NCBI RefSeq assembly: GCF_009708175.1 | Contig: NZ_WMBB01000003.1 | Span: 310,001-374,000 of the forward strand | DNA: 64,000 nucleotides | Direction of reading: 5' to 3' | DNA from: Nocardia aurantiaca | GTDB taxonomy: Bacteria; Actinomycetota; Actinomycetes; Mycobacteriales; Mycobacteriaceae | Part shown: positions 8,331 to 17,343 of the stretch, one piece after another | Numbering within the stretch: the first letter of the stretch is position 1 | How the letters are laid out: each line of letters opens with the position of its first letter | Made by a program: the position numbers and the translations under genes | The notes under the pieces: generated by a model | Database searches by the model: none | Told to the model about the DNA's origin: nothing | The model's input: the letters and a program-made list of their open reading frames with translations, nothing else

Positions 8331-9308
8331 TCAGGGATTGACGGCGATCACCAACTTGCCGGTCGAGGCGCGGCCCTCCATCAGCCGGTGCGCCTCCGCG
8401 GCCTCGGCGAGCGGGAACTCGGCGGTGATGGGGAGCTGCACCTTGCCGGAGGTGGCCAGTTCGAATGCTTGCGAGGCGATCTCGTGCAGGACATCCGGGG
8501 CGGCGACGCTCAGCCCCAGAATGGAGAACCCGGCCACCGAACGGCCCTGCGGATAGAGGTCGGCCGAGCCGATCTGCCACGGGCCCTCGCCGCCCGCATT
8601 GCCGAAGGAGACCAGGCGGCCGAAGCGAGCCAGGGAATCCATTGTGCGGCGCAGGGTTTCACCGCCGATGGACTCGAGCGCGAGGTCCACGCCGCGCCCG
8701 CCGGTGGCGGCGGCGACATCGGCGGCGAAGGATTCGTTCAGAAACGCTTCGTCATAACCATATTCGCGGGCGTACTCGGCCTTGGCCGGGCTGGACACCA
8801 CACCGTACACCGCGCCCGCGCCCGCCAGTTTGGCGATCTGCGCGACCACCGTGCCGACGCCGCCCGCCGCGGCCTGCACCAGGACGGTCTCCCCCGGTTG
8901 CAGGCGGCCGACGGTGTGTACCAGCGCGTAGGCGGTCGGCAGCACCGTGGGAAGGGTCGCGGCGGTGCGCAGATCGACGCCCTCCGGCACCGGGAACACG
9001 GTCGAGGCCGAGACCACCGCGACATCGGCGTAGGCGCCGCCTTCGGTAATGGCGGCCACCGGTTGCCCCACGCTCAGACCCTCCACACCCTCACCGACGG
9101 CCCGCACCCGGCCGGACAGCTCCAGGCCCGGCACGAACGGCAGCCCCGGCACCCGGTAACCCACGGCTCGCGCCTGCAAATCAGCGAAATTCACGCCGAC
9201 GTAGGCCACATCGATGGATACCTGCCCGGACCGCGGCTGCGGCACCTCCAGCTCCACCGACTTCAGGACCTCCGGCCCGCCGAATTCGTCGAATCGAATC
9301 GCACGCAT
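8331..9308 (-). CDS. Zinc-free quinone oxidoreductase (QOR-type MDR family)
   Basis: The protein has 325 residues. It opens MRAIRFDEFGGPEVL, the usual QOR start, so ATG 9308 is preferred over 9329. The GroES-like domain lacks the zinc cysteines. The NADPH-binding Rossmann motif AAAGGVGTVVAQIAK lies near residue 150. The family reduces quinones or enoyl/enone substrates with NADPH. It is convergent with the monooxygenase and separated only by the decayed fragment, so a detoxification neighbourhood is plausible but not proven. Confidence 0.85.
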   Translation of the reverse strand: MRAIRFDEFGGPEVLKSVELEVPQPRSGQVSIDVAYVGVNFADLQARAVGYRVPGLPFVPGLELSGRVRAVGEGVEGLSVGQPVAAITEGGAYADVAVVSASTVFPVPEGVDLRTAATLPTVLPTAYALVHTVGRLQPGETVLVQAAAGGVGTVVAQIAKLAGAGAVYGVVSSPAKAEYAREYGYDEAFLNESFAADVAAATGGRGVDLALESIGGETLRRTMDSLARFGRLVSFGNAGGEGPWQIGSADLYPQGRSVAGFSILGLSVAAPDVLHEIASQAFELATSGKVQLPITAEFPLAEAAEAHRLMEGRASTGKLVIAVNP

Positions 9309-9600
9309 GCCGTCACACTCCCTCTCCACCCTCTCACCGGGCGGGTCGAACCACTCGTCCGAACACCGGACGCACCGGTAGCCAGCATTCTCGGGTCACA
9401 CGCTATTCCGTGGCGCCGGAAATCGGTCCCGCACAGGAGCTTCCGCGTGCATGGCACTGTGCACGGCAGCCCAGCCACGTCACACACGACCAGCCGCCTC
9501 ACACATGCCTCAGCCGCGTCGACACGATCCCGGCCGCATCACGCACCACGCGGCCACGCCACCCACCACCCGGCCGCATCACGCGCGGCCCGCGGGCTGT
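9309..9600. other. Intergenic stretch with short direct repeats
   Basis: No gene is visible. A 16-base unit, CCCGGCCGCATCACGC, occurs at 9529-9544 and again 40 bases later at 9569-9584, in a stretch dominated by CAC/CCG. It lies between hrpB and the oxidoreductase, both on the minus strand, so it must contain the oxidoreductase promoter. Confidence 0.45.
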
Positions 9601-12060
9601 TCACCTGGGCGGTGATGAGGGGCGGTCGGCATTGCGGGCCGTGCCGCGGTGCGCGGTGACCGTGGTGGGGTCCTCGGGCCAGGCGTGCTTGGGGTAGCGG
9701 CCGCGCAGGTCCGCGCGGACCTGGGACCAGCCGGTGCGCCAGAAGGACGACAGGTCGGCGGTGACGGCGACCGGGCGCTGGGCCGGGGAAAGCAGGTGCA
9801 GCAGAATCGACGTACGGCCACCCGCGAGTCGCGGTGGCTCGGTCCAGCCGAAGACCTCCTGCACCTTGACGGCCAGGACAGGCGGGTCAACGGAGTAGTC
9901 GAGGCGAATCCGGCTGCCGGACGGGACTTCCAGGCGTTCGGGGGCGAGCTCCTCCAGTCGCGCGGCCTCCGGCCATGGGAGCAGGCGGCGCAGGGCCTGA
10001 CCGGCGTCGACGCGTTCCAGGTCGGCACGGCGGCGGGCGCTGGAAAGCTCGGGGGCGAGCCAGGTTTCGGCCGCGGCCAAGAGGGTGTCATCGTCGACGG
10101 CGGGCCAGGGCGCGCCGAGGGTGCGGTGCAGGAAGGTCAGGCGCTGCCGCAGGTTGCGGGCATCCTCGTCCCAGCGCAACAGGTCCAGCCCGGTGGCCCG
10201 CAGGCCACGCAGCAGAGCGGCGGAAACCAGGTTCGGGTCGGGGTCTTCGAGCGGCTTCTGCGACAACACGATCGCGCCGAGGCGCTGTACACGGCGAGCC
10301 ACCAGATCGCCGTCGACCCAGTCGACCTCGTCCGCGGTGTCCACGAGATTCGCGGCGGCGTGACGGGCCAGCCGTTCATCGGCCTTGGCGGCCAATCTGA
10401 TCCGGCCCTCCGACTGGCCGGGATCGCGTCCGGCCACGGCGATGGCCAGCCATTCCGCATCCCCCAGCCCGCTGCCGGGCGGCAGGCTCACCGCGGTGCC
10501 GCCCGCCATCAGATAGCTGGCCGAGCCCGGCCCCCGGCGGCGGGCCAGCCGCTCCGGATAAGCCAGTGCCGCGATGAGCGCCGGATCGTCGACGCCCTCG
10601 CCGTCGACGAGTTCGGCCAGCCGCCGCGCCTCGCGCTGCCAGCCGCCGGGCCGCTCACGACGCAGGCCGCGCATGGCCGCCGCCACATCGATGCCCGAGG
10701 CCAGCGAGTCGTCATCGAGCATCGCGACCACCTCCGCGGCCGACCGCGCGCCGACCGCGCTCGCCCCGTCGAGCAGGGCCCGCGCCAGCCGCGGGTGCAG
10801 GCCCACCGCCGCCATGCGTCGCCCCCGATCCGTCACCGCCCCATCGTCATCCACCGCGTCCAGCGCCCGCAGCACCGCCCGCCCCGCCGCCAGACCGCCC
10901 GCCGGCGGCGCGTCCCACCACGCCAGCCCCTGCCCGTCCCCGGTCCCCCAGCACGCCAATTCCAGGGCCAGCCGGGTCAGATCGGCCGTGCGGATCTCCG
11001 GCTCCGGATAGGCGGGCAGCGTCGCGTGCTCGTATTCCGGCCAGCACCGCCACGCCCATCCCGGACCCTCACGACCGGCGCGCCCCGCCCGCTGCTCGGC
11101 CACCGCCGCCGAAACCCGCACGGTCGCAAGCCCCGACAGCCCGCGTCGGTGATCGATCCGCGGCACCCGCGCCAATCCCGAATCCACCACGGCCCGCACC
11201 CCCGGCACGGTCAGACTCGATTCGGCCACCGCCGTCGACAGCACGATCCGCCGCCGCGGCCCCGGCCGCAGTGCCGCGTCCTGTGCCGCGGCGGCGAGCC
11301 TGCCGTGCAACGGCATCACATCCACATCGGGCAGCCCCGACAACTGTTCGGCGGTCCGCCGAATCTCGCCCGCGCCCGGCAGGAAGACCAGTACATCCCC
11401 CACGCTGCCCGCCAGCGCCATGCGCGTCACTCGGGCGACCTGCTGTTCGGTCCGCTCCCGGGCCGCCGCCGGCACATACTCCAACTCGACCGGATACGCG
11501 CGCCCGCGCACCTCCAGCACCGGTGCCGCGGCCTGTCCCTCACCGCCGAGCAGTACCGAAAGCCGTTCCGCCGCAACGGTCGCCGAGGTGGCCAGCACCC
11601 GCAGATCCGGCCGCAGCCCGGCCCGGGCATCCAGCAGCAGCGCGAGCAGCAGATCCGCGTCGAGGTGCCGCTCATGGCATTCGTCGAGCACCACCACATC
11701 GACGCCGCCGAGTTCGGGATCGTTCTGCAAGCGCCGCACCAGCAGCCCGGAGGTCACCACTTCGATCCGGGTCGCGGGCCCCACCTTGCGATCCCCGCGC
11801 ACTGCATACCCGACCGTCTCCCCGACCCGCTCTCCCAGCAATGCGGCCATCCGCGCGGCCGCCGCCCGCGCCGCCAGCCGACGCGGCTCCGCCACCACCA
11901 CGCGCCCCGTCGCGCTCGCGGCCAGGGCCAAGGGCACCAGGGTCGTCTTGCCGGTACCCGGCGGGGCGACCAGCACGGCGGTCCCACGCTCGACGAGGGT
12001 CTCCGTGACCTCGTCGAGGGCCGCACGCACGGGAAGGTCGGGAAGATCAGGCAGTTTCAT
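9601..12060 (-). CDS. hrpB: DEAH-box ATP-dependent helicase HrpB
   Basis: This 819-residue protein is an SF2 RNA/DNA helicase of the HrpB family. It has Walker A APPGTGKTT (32-40), the DECH Walker B box (125-128), SAT motif III (TSATVAAERL), a second RecA domain with QRAGRAGREGPG motif VI, a helicase-associated region, and the C-terminal HrpB domain ending near KHAWPEDP. HrpB is common in actinobacteria and proteobacteria; its cellular role is poorly defined and RNA remodelling is assumed. The length matches the family. It is transcribed alone. Confidence 0.92.
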   Translation of the reverse strand: MKLPDLPDLPVRAALDEVTETLVERGTAVLVAPPGTGKTTLVPLALAASATGRVVVAEPRRLAARAAAARMAALLGERVGETVGYAVRGDRKVGPATRIEVVTSGLLVRRLQNDPELGGVDVVVLDECHERHLDADLLLALLLDARAGLRPDLRVLATSATVAAERLSVLLGGEGQAAAPVLEVRGRAYPVELEYVPAAARERTEQQVARVTRMALAGSVGDVLVFLPGAGEIRRTAEQLSGLPDVDVMPLHGRLAAAAQDAALRPGPRRRIVLSTAVAESSLTVPGVRAVVDSGLARVPRIDHRRGLSGLATVRVSAAVAEQRAGRAGREGPGWAWRCWPEYEHATLPAYPEPEIRTADLTRLALELACWGTGDGQGLAWWDAPPAGGLAAGRAVLRALDAVDDDGAVTDRGRRMAAVGLHPRLARALLDGASAVGARSAAEVVAMLDDDSLASGIDVAAAMRGLRRERPGGWQREARRLAELVDGEGVDDPALIAALAYPERLARRRGPGSASYLMAGGTAVSLPPGSGLGDAEWLAIAVAGRDPGQSEGRIRLAAKADERLARHAAANLVDTADEVDWVDGDLVARRVQRLGAIVLSQKPLEDPDPNLVSAALLRGLRATGLDLLRWDEDARNLRQRLTFLHRTLGAPWPAVDDDTLLAAAETWLAPELSSARRRADLERVDAGQALRRLLPWPEAARLEELAPERLEVPSGSRIRLDYSVDPPVLAVKVQEVFGWTEPPRLAGGRTSILLHLLSPAQRPVAVTADLSSFWRTGWSQVRADLRGRYPKHAWPEDPTTVTAHRGTARNADRPSSPPR

Positions 12061-12227
12061 TACCGTTCAGTCTGCCGCCTCCGTCTCACACCGCCGACGG
12101 CGACCGCGATCAACGGGACACGCCCACCCCGCCCGCTCGACGGCGACCGATTCACCATTGCGCGCGCCGTCCCACTGACCGGACTAAGGTGAGTGAGCCG
12201 ATCTTGGGACGAGGAGCCGCAGACCAT

Positions 12228-13769
12228 ATGGGAATTGGATCCTGGCGCCAGTCGAGCCGTACCGAACTTCCTGCGGCACTGGCGCTCTCGGGGGTGGTCA
12301 CGCTGGGCGCGATGCTGTTGCCCGCGACGCCCGCCGGCGCCACGCCGCACCCGTGGGCCCCGGCGCCCATGAACAGCTGCGGAGAAACGGGATTCGATCC
12401 GCTGGATCGCCAGTCGAACCCCCATGACACCGAACCGCAGGGCAATGTGACCATTCGGATCCCGGTTCCGGTGCCGCAGATCGTGACGGTCCAGGTGCCC
12501 GGTCCCAAACCCGACGACACGCGTGTCGATTCCGTGACGCTGCCCGCCGATCCGTGCGCCAGCCCGTGCCCGGACATCCGCGATGACACCACTCCGAGCC
12601 CGGCCGACCAGCCCGGCGGCGGCAGCGCGTCGCTCCCGCGGCTCGAGATCGCCACCGAACCCGAGCCCATCCCGATCGTGGTGCCCGGCGGCGAATCGCC
12701 GGAGCCGCAGGCCTCCCCCACCCCGGCCGTGCAACCCGCCACGCCCGCACCGGTTTCCGCGCCCGTGGCCCCGGTGCGGGTGGACTCCGTCGAGCTGGTC
12801 AATCAGGTCACCGGCCACGGGTCCGTCAACCGCACCGACACCCGCTGGTCGGTCGACGGCACCGATCTGGGACTCATGTGGGAGACCAAGCCCGGTCAGG
12901 TCGCGGTCGTGTTCGGCGACACCTTCGGCAAGGGGTGGAAACCCACCGGGGCCGGCACCGACAAGCAGGACTGGCGCAGCAACGTCATCGCCTACAGCAG
13001 CAATCGCGATCTGTCCCAGGGCCTGGTCCTCGACGACTTCGTGCAGAACAGCCGCTGCCACGCCGCCGAGATCCTCGACAGCCGCAAGATCAAGAACTTC
13101 GAGACCACGACCATTCCCACCTCGGGATTCGCGGTCGGTGACCGGCAGTATCTGACCTACATGTCGGTCAACCGCTGGAGCAAGATCCCCGGTATGTGGT
13201 GGACCAATCTCGGCGGCATCGCCTGGTCCGACGACAACGGGCGCACCTGGACCAAATCCCAGTGGGCCCGCTGGGACAACCTGTTCGGGCTCGGGCGCTT
13301 CCAGGTCGCGACCATGGTTCCGCACGGGGACTACGTCTACATGTTCGGCACCCCCAACGGCCGCCTCGGCGTCATCGGGCTGGCCCGCGTCCCCGCCGAT
13401 CAGGTGCTCAACAAGTCCGCGTACCAGTACTGGGTGAACGGCGCCTGGATCCCGGCCGACGGCGCCAACGAATTGCTCGCCACGCCACTGGTTTCCGGCA
13501 CCGCCAGCGAACTGTCCGTGCACTACGACCCCGAGTCGAGCCAGTGGCAGATGGTGTACCTGGACACGGTCCGCCAGCAGATCGTCCTTCGCACCGCCGC
13601 CGAACCCCAGGGCGCATGGACCGATCCGGTGCCGCTGCTCAACACCCAGGACTACCCGACCGCCTACGGCGGATTCATTCACCCGTGGTCCGCGGGTAAG
13701 GACCTGTACTTCACCATGTCGGCCTGGAACAGCTACAACGTCTACCTCATGCACGCGACATTGAATTGA
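12228..13769 (+). CDS. Secreted DUF4185 protein
   Basis: The protein has 513 residues. A signal peptide (about 1-38, ending PAGA) is followed by a Pro-rich linker (about 50-185), a likely cell-wall-spanning segment. The DUF4185 domain follows, recognisable from QVAVVFGDTFG, WRSNVIAYSS and GYQYWVNGAW-like blades (AYQYWVNGAW), and is a beta-propeller-like fold related to glycosidase families. ATG 12228 has a GAGGAG sequence upstream; a GTG at 12189 is possible. Mycobacterial members are cell-envelope proteins of unknown enzymatic function. Confidence 0.82.
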   Translation: MGIGSWRQSSRTELPAALALSGVVTLGAMLLPATPAGATPHPWAPAPMNSCGETGFDPLDRQSNPHDTEPQGNVTIRIPVPVPQIVTVQVPGPKPDDTRVDSVTLPADPCASPCPDIRDDTTPSPADQPGGGSASLPRLEIATEPEPIPIVVPGGESPEPQASPTPAVQPATPAPVSAPVAPVRVDSVELVNQVTGHGSVNRTDTRWSVDGTDLGLMWETKPGQVAVVFGDTFGKGWKPTGAGTDKQDWRSNVIAYSSNRDLSQGLVLDDFVQNSRCHAAEILDSRKIKNFETTTIPTSGFAVGDRQYLTYMSVNRWSKIPGMWWTNLGGIAWSDDNGRTWTKSQWARWDNLFGLGRFQVATMVPHGDYVYMFGTPNGRLGVIGLARVPADQVLNKSAYQYWVNGAWIPADGANELLATPLVSGTASELSVHYDPESSQWQMVYLDTVRQQIVLRTAAEPQGAWTDPVPLLNTQDYPTAYGGFIHPWSAGKDLYFTMSAWNSYNVYLMHATLN

Positions 13770-13775
13770 TGTCCG

Positions 13776-13803
13776 CCGCGGCCTGAAGGCCGGAGATTCC
13801 TAC
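13776..13803 (+). repeat. Short hairpin resembling an IS200/IS605-type right end
   Basis: Directly after the DUF4185 stop there is a GCGGCCTGAAGGCCGG hairpin (GGCCT-GA-AGGCC) followed by AGATTCCTACC. I recall GGCCTGAAGGCCGGxxATTCC strings at the 3' ends of TnpB-carrying IS200/IS605-family elements in high-GC actinobacteria. No tnpA or tnpB reading frame is present, so at most this is a solitary remnant. Confidence 0.3.
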
Positions 13804-13987
13804 CCGCGCCCTCGTGGGCTGGGCTCCTGTGTAGCGCGGCCCCGCCGCGGTCCGGCTGGATTGCCGCGAGGTGTCGGTTCCGCGACGGATCGGTCGAGGT
13901 TCCGTCCGGCGCCGTGATCTTGTCGCCGGGTGGGGCGATGCTGACACGACCGAGCCGGGTTCGGGCTCAGGCCGAAGGGAGCGGGCG

Positions 13988-15193
13988 ATGGGGTTGCGGC
14001 GTCGTCAGGTGTTGGCTGGGATCATGGGGCTGGGCGGACTTTTCGTCGCGAGCAGCGTGCCGAATCGGGGCAATGGGCTGCTGCCATACGGCTCGCGGCC
14101 CGCGCGCCTCGTCTTTCCGCCGGTGACCGCCGGACGTGAGTTGAGTCCGCGCCGACCCGGCCGGGTCGATGTCCTCGACGGGACCTTGACCTCGGTCGCC
14201 TGGATCGACGAGACCGGTCGGCCGCTACCGGGCGCGCTCTCTCCGGATCTCCGGACCTGGATCAGTTCCGAACCACTCGGCTACGGCCATACCTACACGG
14301 CGTCGGCAGTGGCGAACGGCGAGACCGGGGAGGTCAACGCCACCGCCGTTTTCACCACTGTGCGGCCCGACGCGCTGACCGGTGTCGCCTTCCGCTCGAA
14401 CAATCTCCTCGACCTCCAGGACGGCGAAACCTACGGCGTCGGCTTGGTGCTGGTCGCGCACTTCGACGAGGCCGTCGATCGGGCCGCCGCGGAACGCGCC
14501 CTCCAGGTCGCCACCGAGCCCGCGGTGCCCGGCGCATGGTATTGGCTCGACGACCGCAACGCGCACTGGCGTCCGGAGAACTATCACACCCCCGGCACCC
14601 GAATCACAGTGGCGGCGAACCTGTTCGGCGTCCGCCTCGGCGAGGGCCTGTACGGCCGGGACGACCAGCGCGTCTCCGTGGTGATCGGCCCGTCCCACGT
14701 CGCCATCGCCGACGACAACACCAAACACATCCAGGTCTTCGAGAACGGCAACCTGGTCCGCACCATGCCCACCTCCATGGGCAGGGGCGGCACCGCCGTG
14801 GTGGGCGGCCGGCTCCTCTCCTTCTGGACGCATCCGGGGGTCTACACCGTGCTCGACAAGAAGAGCGTCGTCAGCATGGACTCCTCCAGCTACGGCCTAC
14901 CCGTCAACTCCGGCCTCGGCTACCGCGAATCCATCAACAACGCCGTCCGCATCAGCCACGATGGCATCTACCTGCACGAACTCGCCGCCACCGTCTGGGC
15001 CCAGGGTAATACGAACGTCTCCCACGGCTGCCTCAACCTCAGCCCCGCGGACGCCGCCTGGTACTTCGACTTCGCCGAACCCGGCGACATCGTCGAAGTC
15101 CGCAACACCGGCGGCAACCCCCTCGACATCTGGCAGGGCGGCGACTGGACCATATCCTGGCCCGACTGGCAGCACGGCAGCGCCCTCGCTTGA
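13988..15193 (+). CDS. L,D-transpeptidase (YkuD) with Ig-like N-terminal domains
   Basis: This 401-residue exported enzyme makes 3-3 peptidoglycan cross-links or attaches proteins to peptidoglycan. A signal-type N-terminus (MGLRRRQVLAGIMGLGGLF) is followed by two Ig-like regions (about 35-230) and a YkuD catalytic domain (about 235-370) with SHGCLNLS; the nucleophile is Cys348 with His346 before it. A C-terminal W-rich cap (WQGGDWTISWPDW) is typical of the LdtMt2-like group. ATG 13988 is chosen because a GAAGGGAG ribosome site lies seven bases upstream; the open frame before it is not coding-like. Confidence 0.92.
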   Translation: MGLRRRQVLAGIMGLGGLFVASSVPNRGNGLLPYGSRPARLVFPPVTAGRELSPRRPGRVDVLDGTLTSVAWIDETGRPLPGALSPDLRTWISSEPLGYGHTYTASAVANGETGEVNATAVFTTVRPDALTGVAFRSNNLLDLQDGETYGVGLVLVAHFDEAVDRAAAERALQVATEPAVPGAWYWLDDRNAHWRPENYHTPGTRITVAANLFGVRLGEGLYGRDDQRVSVVIGPSHVAIADDNTKHIQVFENGNLVRTMPTSMGRGGTAVVGGRLLSFWTHPGVYTVLDKKSVVSMDSSSYGLPVNSGLGYRESINNAVRISHDGIYLHELAATVWAQGNTNVSHGCLNLSPADAAWYFDFAEPGDIVEVRNTGGNPLDIWQGGDWTISWPDWQHGSALA

Positions 15194-15709
15194 CCCGGCC
15201 GGGTCAGCGGGCCCGGGAGCGGTGATCGGCGGCACCGCCGGTCCTCCCGAATGATGGTCGCGAAATCGGTTGGAGTGGCGGGTTATTGCGTCCACGGCGG
15301 GCCGACGCGGTCGCCGCCGGGCGAGGAGACTTTCATGCCAGTGGGATGGCCGTCCGCGCCGCGTGCCCGGCCGGGCGTTCCTCCATCATGTCCCGCATCG
15401 CCCGGCCGGGCATCGAGCCTCCACTTCCGTGGCCCGGTGACGAATGTGCGGACCCACCCCTCGTCGGGCCCGGACCGGGCAAATCTAATCGCCTTCACGC
15501 AGCCGAGGGGGGATCGAACGCGCCCGATAGGGGACATTTCGCGCCAGAATGGTCGGCTCGAATTGCAAGACCCACGCCCGCCTGCGCTCTCGGGCCCGGA
15601 TCATGAAGGAACTCCAGCGAGCGGCCAGGATTCAGTCGAACAGCGGGAGTCCTTCTACGCCGCATCGCTGTTCGGCGAGGTTCGGGACCGTATGAGGCGG
15701 TCGGTCGTC
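15194..15709. other. Convergent intergenic gap, no gene recognised
   Basis: The gap of about 515 bases lies between the convergent ldt and cutinase-like genes. A plus-strand frame is open from 15251 to 15715, but its Arg/Pro-rich translation shows no domain and has an irregular third-position pattern. I see no clear terminator or repeat. It could hold eroded coding sequence. Confidence 0.4.
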
Positions 15710-17083
15710 CTATGAGATGGCTTGGGAGCCCAGGAAGCTCAGAAGTATCTGTGCGTCGTCGCCGTAGTCGACGTGGGCGTTCGAAGCGTAGAAGGTGGCC
15801 ATGTCCAGGCCCTGACGGCTCAGTTGCAGCAGATCGTTGACGCAGTCGGGGCCGCCGATGCTGAGCAGGGTTTGCGCGGCTACCCGGAGGTCACCGCGAA
15901 CGGCGGCGGTGAAGGGGCCGACGACGGCGTCGGCCAGGTCGAGTCCGGGCGTGGTGAGGGTCGCCATTTCGGCGGCGGCGGCGAGCGGGTCGTTACGGGC
16001 GAGGGATTCGACTGCGCGCCAGAGGGTTTCCTGCATTTGGCCGACATCCCCGGCGATTCGCAGGATGTCGATCTGGGTCAGGACATCGGCGATGACGCTT
16101 TCGGCGGCGGTCCAGCCCGAGGGGTCGACGGTGGCCGCCGCACGGATGACCGAGCCGATGAGAGGCAGATTCACGCCCGCGGCCGCCTGGACTATCGGAG
16201 CCAAGGCGACGTTGAGGTCGCTCGCGATCTGATGCGCGCCGTGAATATCACCCGCCTGGATCGAAGCCGGGAGGTCGGTGAGGCCGGCGAGAATGGTGGG
16301 AAGGTTCGCCGCGGTCGCCGCCCAGCCCGCTCCTACTGTCACGGCCTGCGCGATGAGCGTGCCGGGGTCGGTGCCGGCCGGGATCAGTGATGCGATCGGT
16401 GCGGGATCGCCGCTGAGTACCCGGCCGAGCGCCGCGAGGAACGGGGAGGCGGCGGCATTGAGCGAGCAGTACAGATCGCCGTCGGCGCACAGGGTGCGCA
16501 CCCTGTCGGTCAGCGCACCGAAATCCTGACTCCGCGTTCCGGCGATACCATGACCGGGTTGCGGGTTGCCCAGCGAGAGTGTGGTATTCGGATCGCGATG
16601 CGGATCGGCGAGCAGCCCGACGCCGACCACCCGATCGGCACTGATCGGGCCTTCGCCATTGCCGATCTCGGTCGCGAGATCGCCGATGCCGTCCGCGCCC
16701 TGGCTGTACCCGGCGAGTATGACCCGCGTCGAGCCGCACAGGCTGCTCGCCATTCGGTGCAATCGGGATTCGAGGGTGCTCAGGGATTGCGCATAGCTCA
16801 GGCCCTGGTCGAAAGCACTCGCGGCATACGGCGCATACAGCACGGTGATGTCGTTGCCGAACTGCCGTTGCAGGCCATCGCCGACCGGCCTGAGCATGCC
16901 GACCGGCACGGTCGGATCCGCGTCGGAATGCGTCTCCCAGGTCCCAGGCGCGAGAATCGCCGTGTACGGGGTGCAGGGCTGCGCGCCGGACGTCTCCGCC
17001 CGCGCATCGCCGACAACCGCGGTCCCGACCGTGACGGTCGCGGCGACCAAGATCGCCACGCACGATGTCGCCAGCCTGCTCAT
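15710..17083 (-). CDS. Secreted cutinase-like esterase with long helical C-terminal extension
   Basis: The protein has 457 residues. A signal peptide (1-29, ending DARA) is followed by a cutinase/Culp alpha-beta hydrolase domain (about 33-240) with GYSQG around nucleophile Ser127 and a cysteine pair (CTPY and SLCG). The later LADPHRDP segment probably contains the catalytic Asp. About 200 Ala/Leu-rich residues follow (about 250-457), which I do not recognise. The start has GAGGAATTGG upstream. Corynebacterineae cutinase-like proteins act on lipids and esters at the envelope. Confidence 0.78.
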   Translation of the reverse strand: MSRLATSCVAILVAATVTVGTAVVGDARAETSGAQPCTPYTAILAPGTWETHSDADPTVPVGMLRPVGDGLQRQFGNDITVLYAPYAASAFDQGLSYAQSLSTLESRLHRMASSLCGSTRVILAGYSQGADGIGDLATEIGNGEGPISADRVVGVGLLADPHRDPNTTLSLGNPQPGHGIAGTRSQDFGALTDRVRTLCADGDLYCSLNAAASPFLAALGRVLSGDPAPIASLIPAGTDPGTLIAQAVTVGAGWAATAANLPTILAGLTDLPASIQAGDIHGAHQIASDLNVALAPIVQAAAGVNLPLIGSVIRAAATVDPSGWTAAESVIADVLTQIDILRIAGDVGQMQETLWRAVESLARNDPLAAAAEMATLTTPGLDLADAVVGPFTAAVRGDLRVAAQTLLSIGGPDCVNDLLQLSRQGLDMATFYASNAHVDYGDDAQILLSFLGSQAIS

Positions 17084-17343
17084 TATCCAATTCCTCTGGT
17101 GCCGATGGGTTTTCGGGCCAATGCGACGGCTGCTCGGTCCGTAGCACAGTCATGGCTGATTCTCGCCATTCACCGGCGGTTTCGCAGGCTTTTCAGACAC
17201 ATACCCATTTCAGATCCATGCACGGCGCCGCGGACTGCCGTCATCGCCCGCCTTCGCCTTGTGAGAACTCCCGGCGGGCCGTGATGCGCACCACTCGCCC
17301 TCAGCGTGGGTCGACAGCAGGCTTGGTCGCGCGATCCGGCCGG

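Noticed and set aside
9649..12192. 847-codon plus-strand frame opposite hrpB
   Set aside because: It is the antisense shadow of hrpB; the translation is Arg/His/Gln-rich without domains, a usual effect of high GC.
12060..13754. 564-codon minus-strand frame opposite the DUF4185 gene
   Set aside because: Antisense shadow; the plus-strand gene has a signal peptide and a recognised domain.
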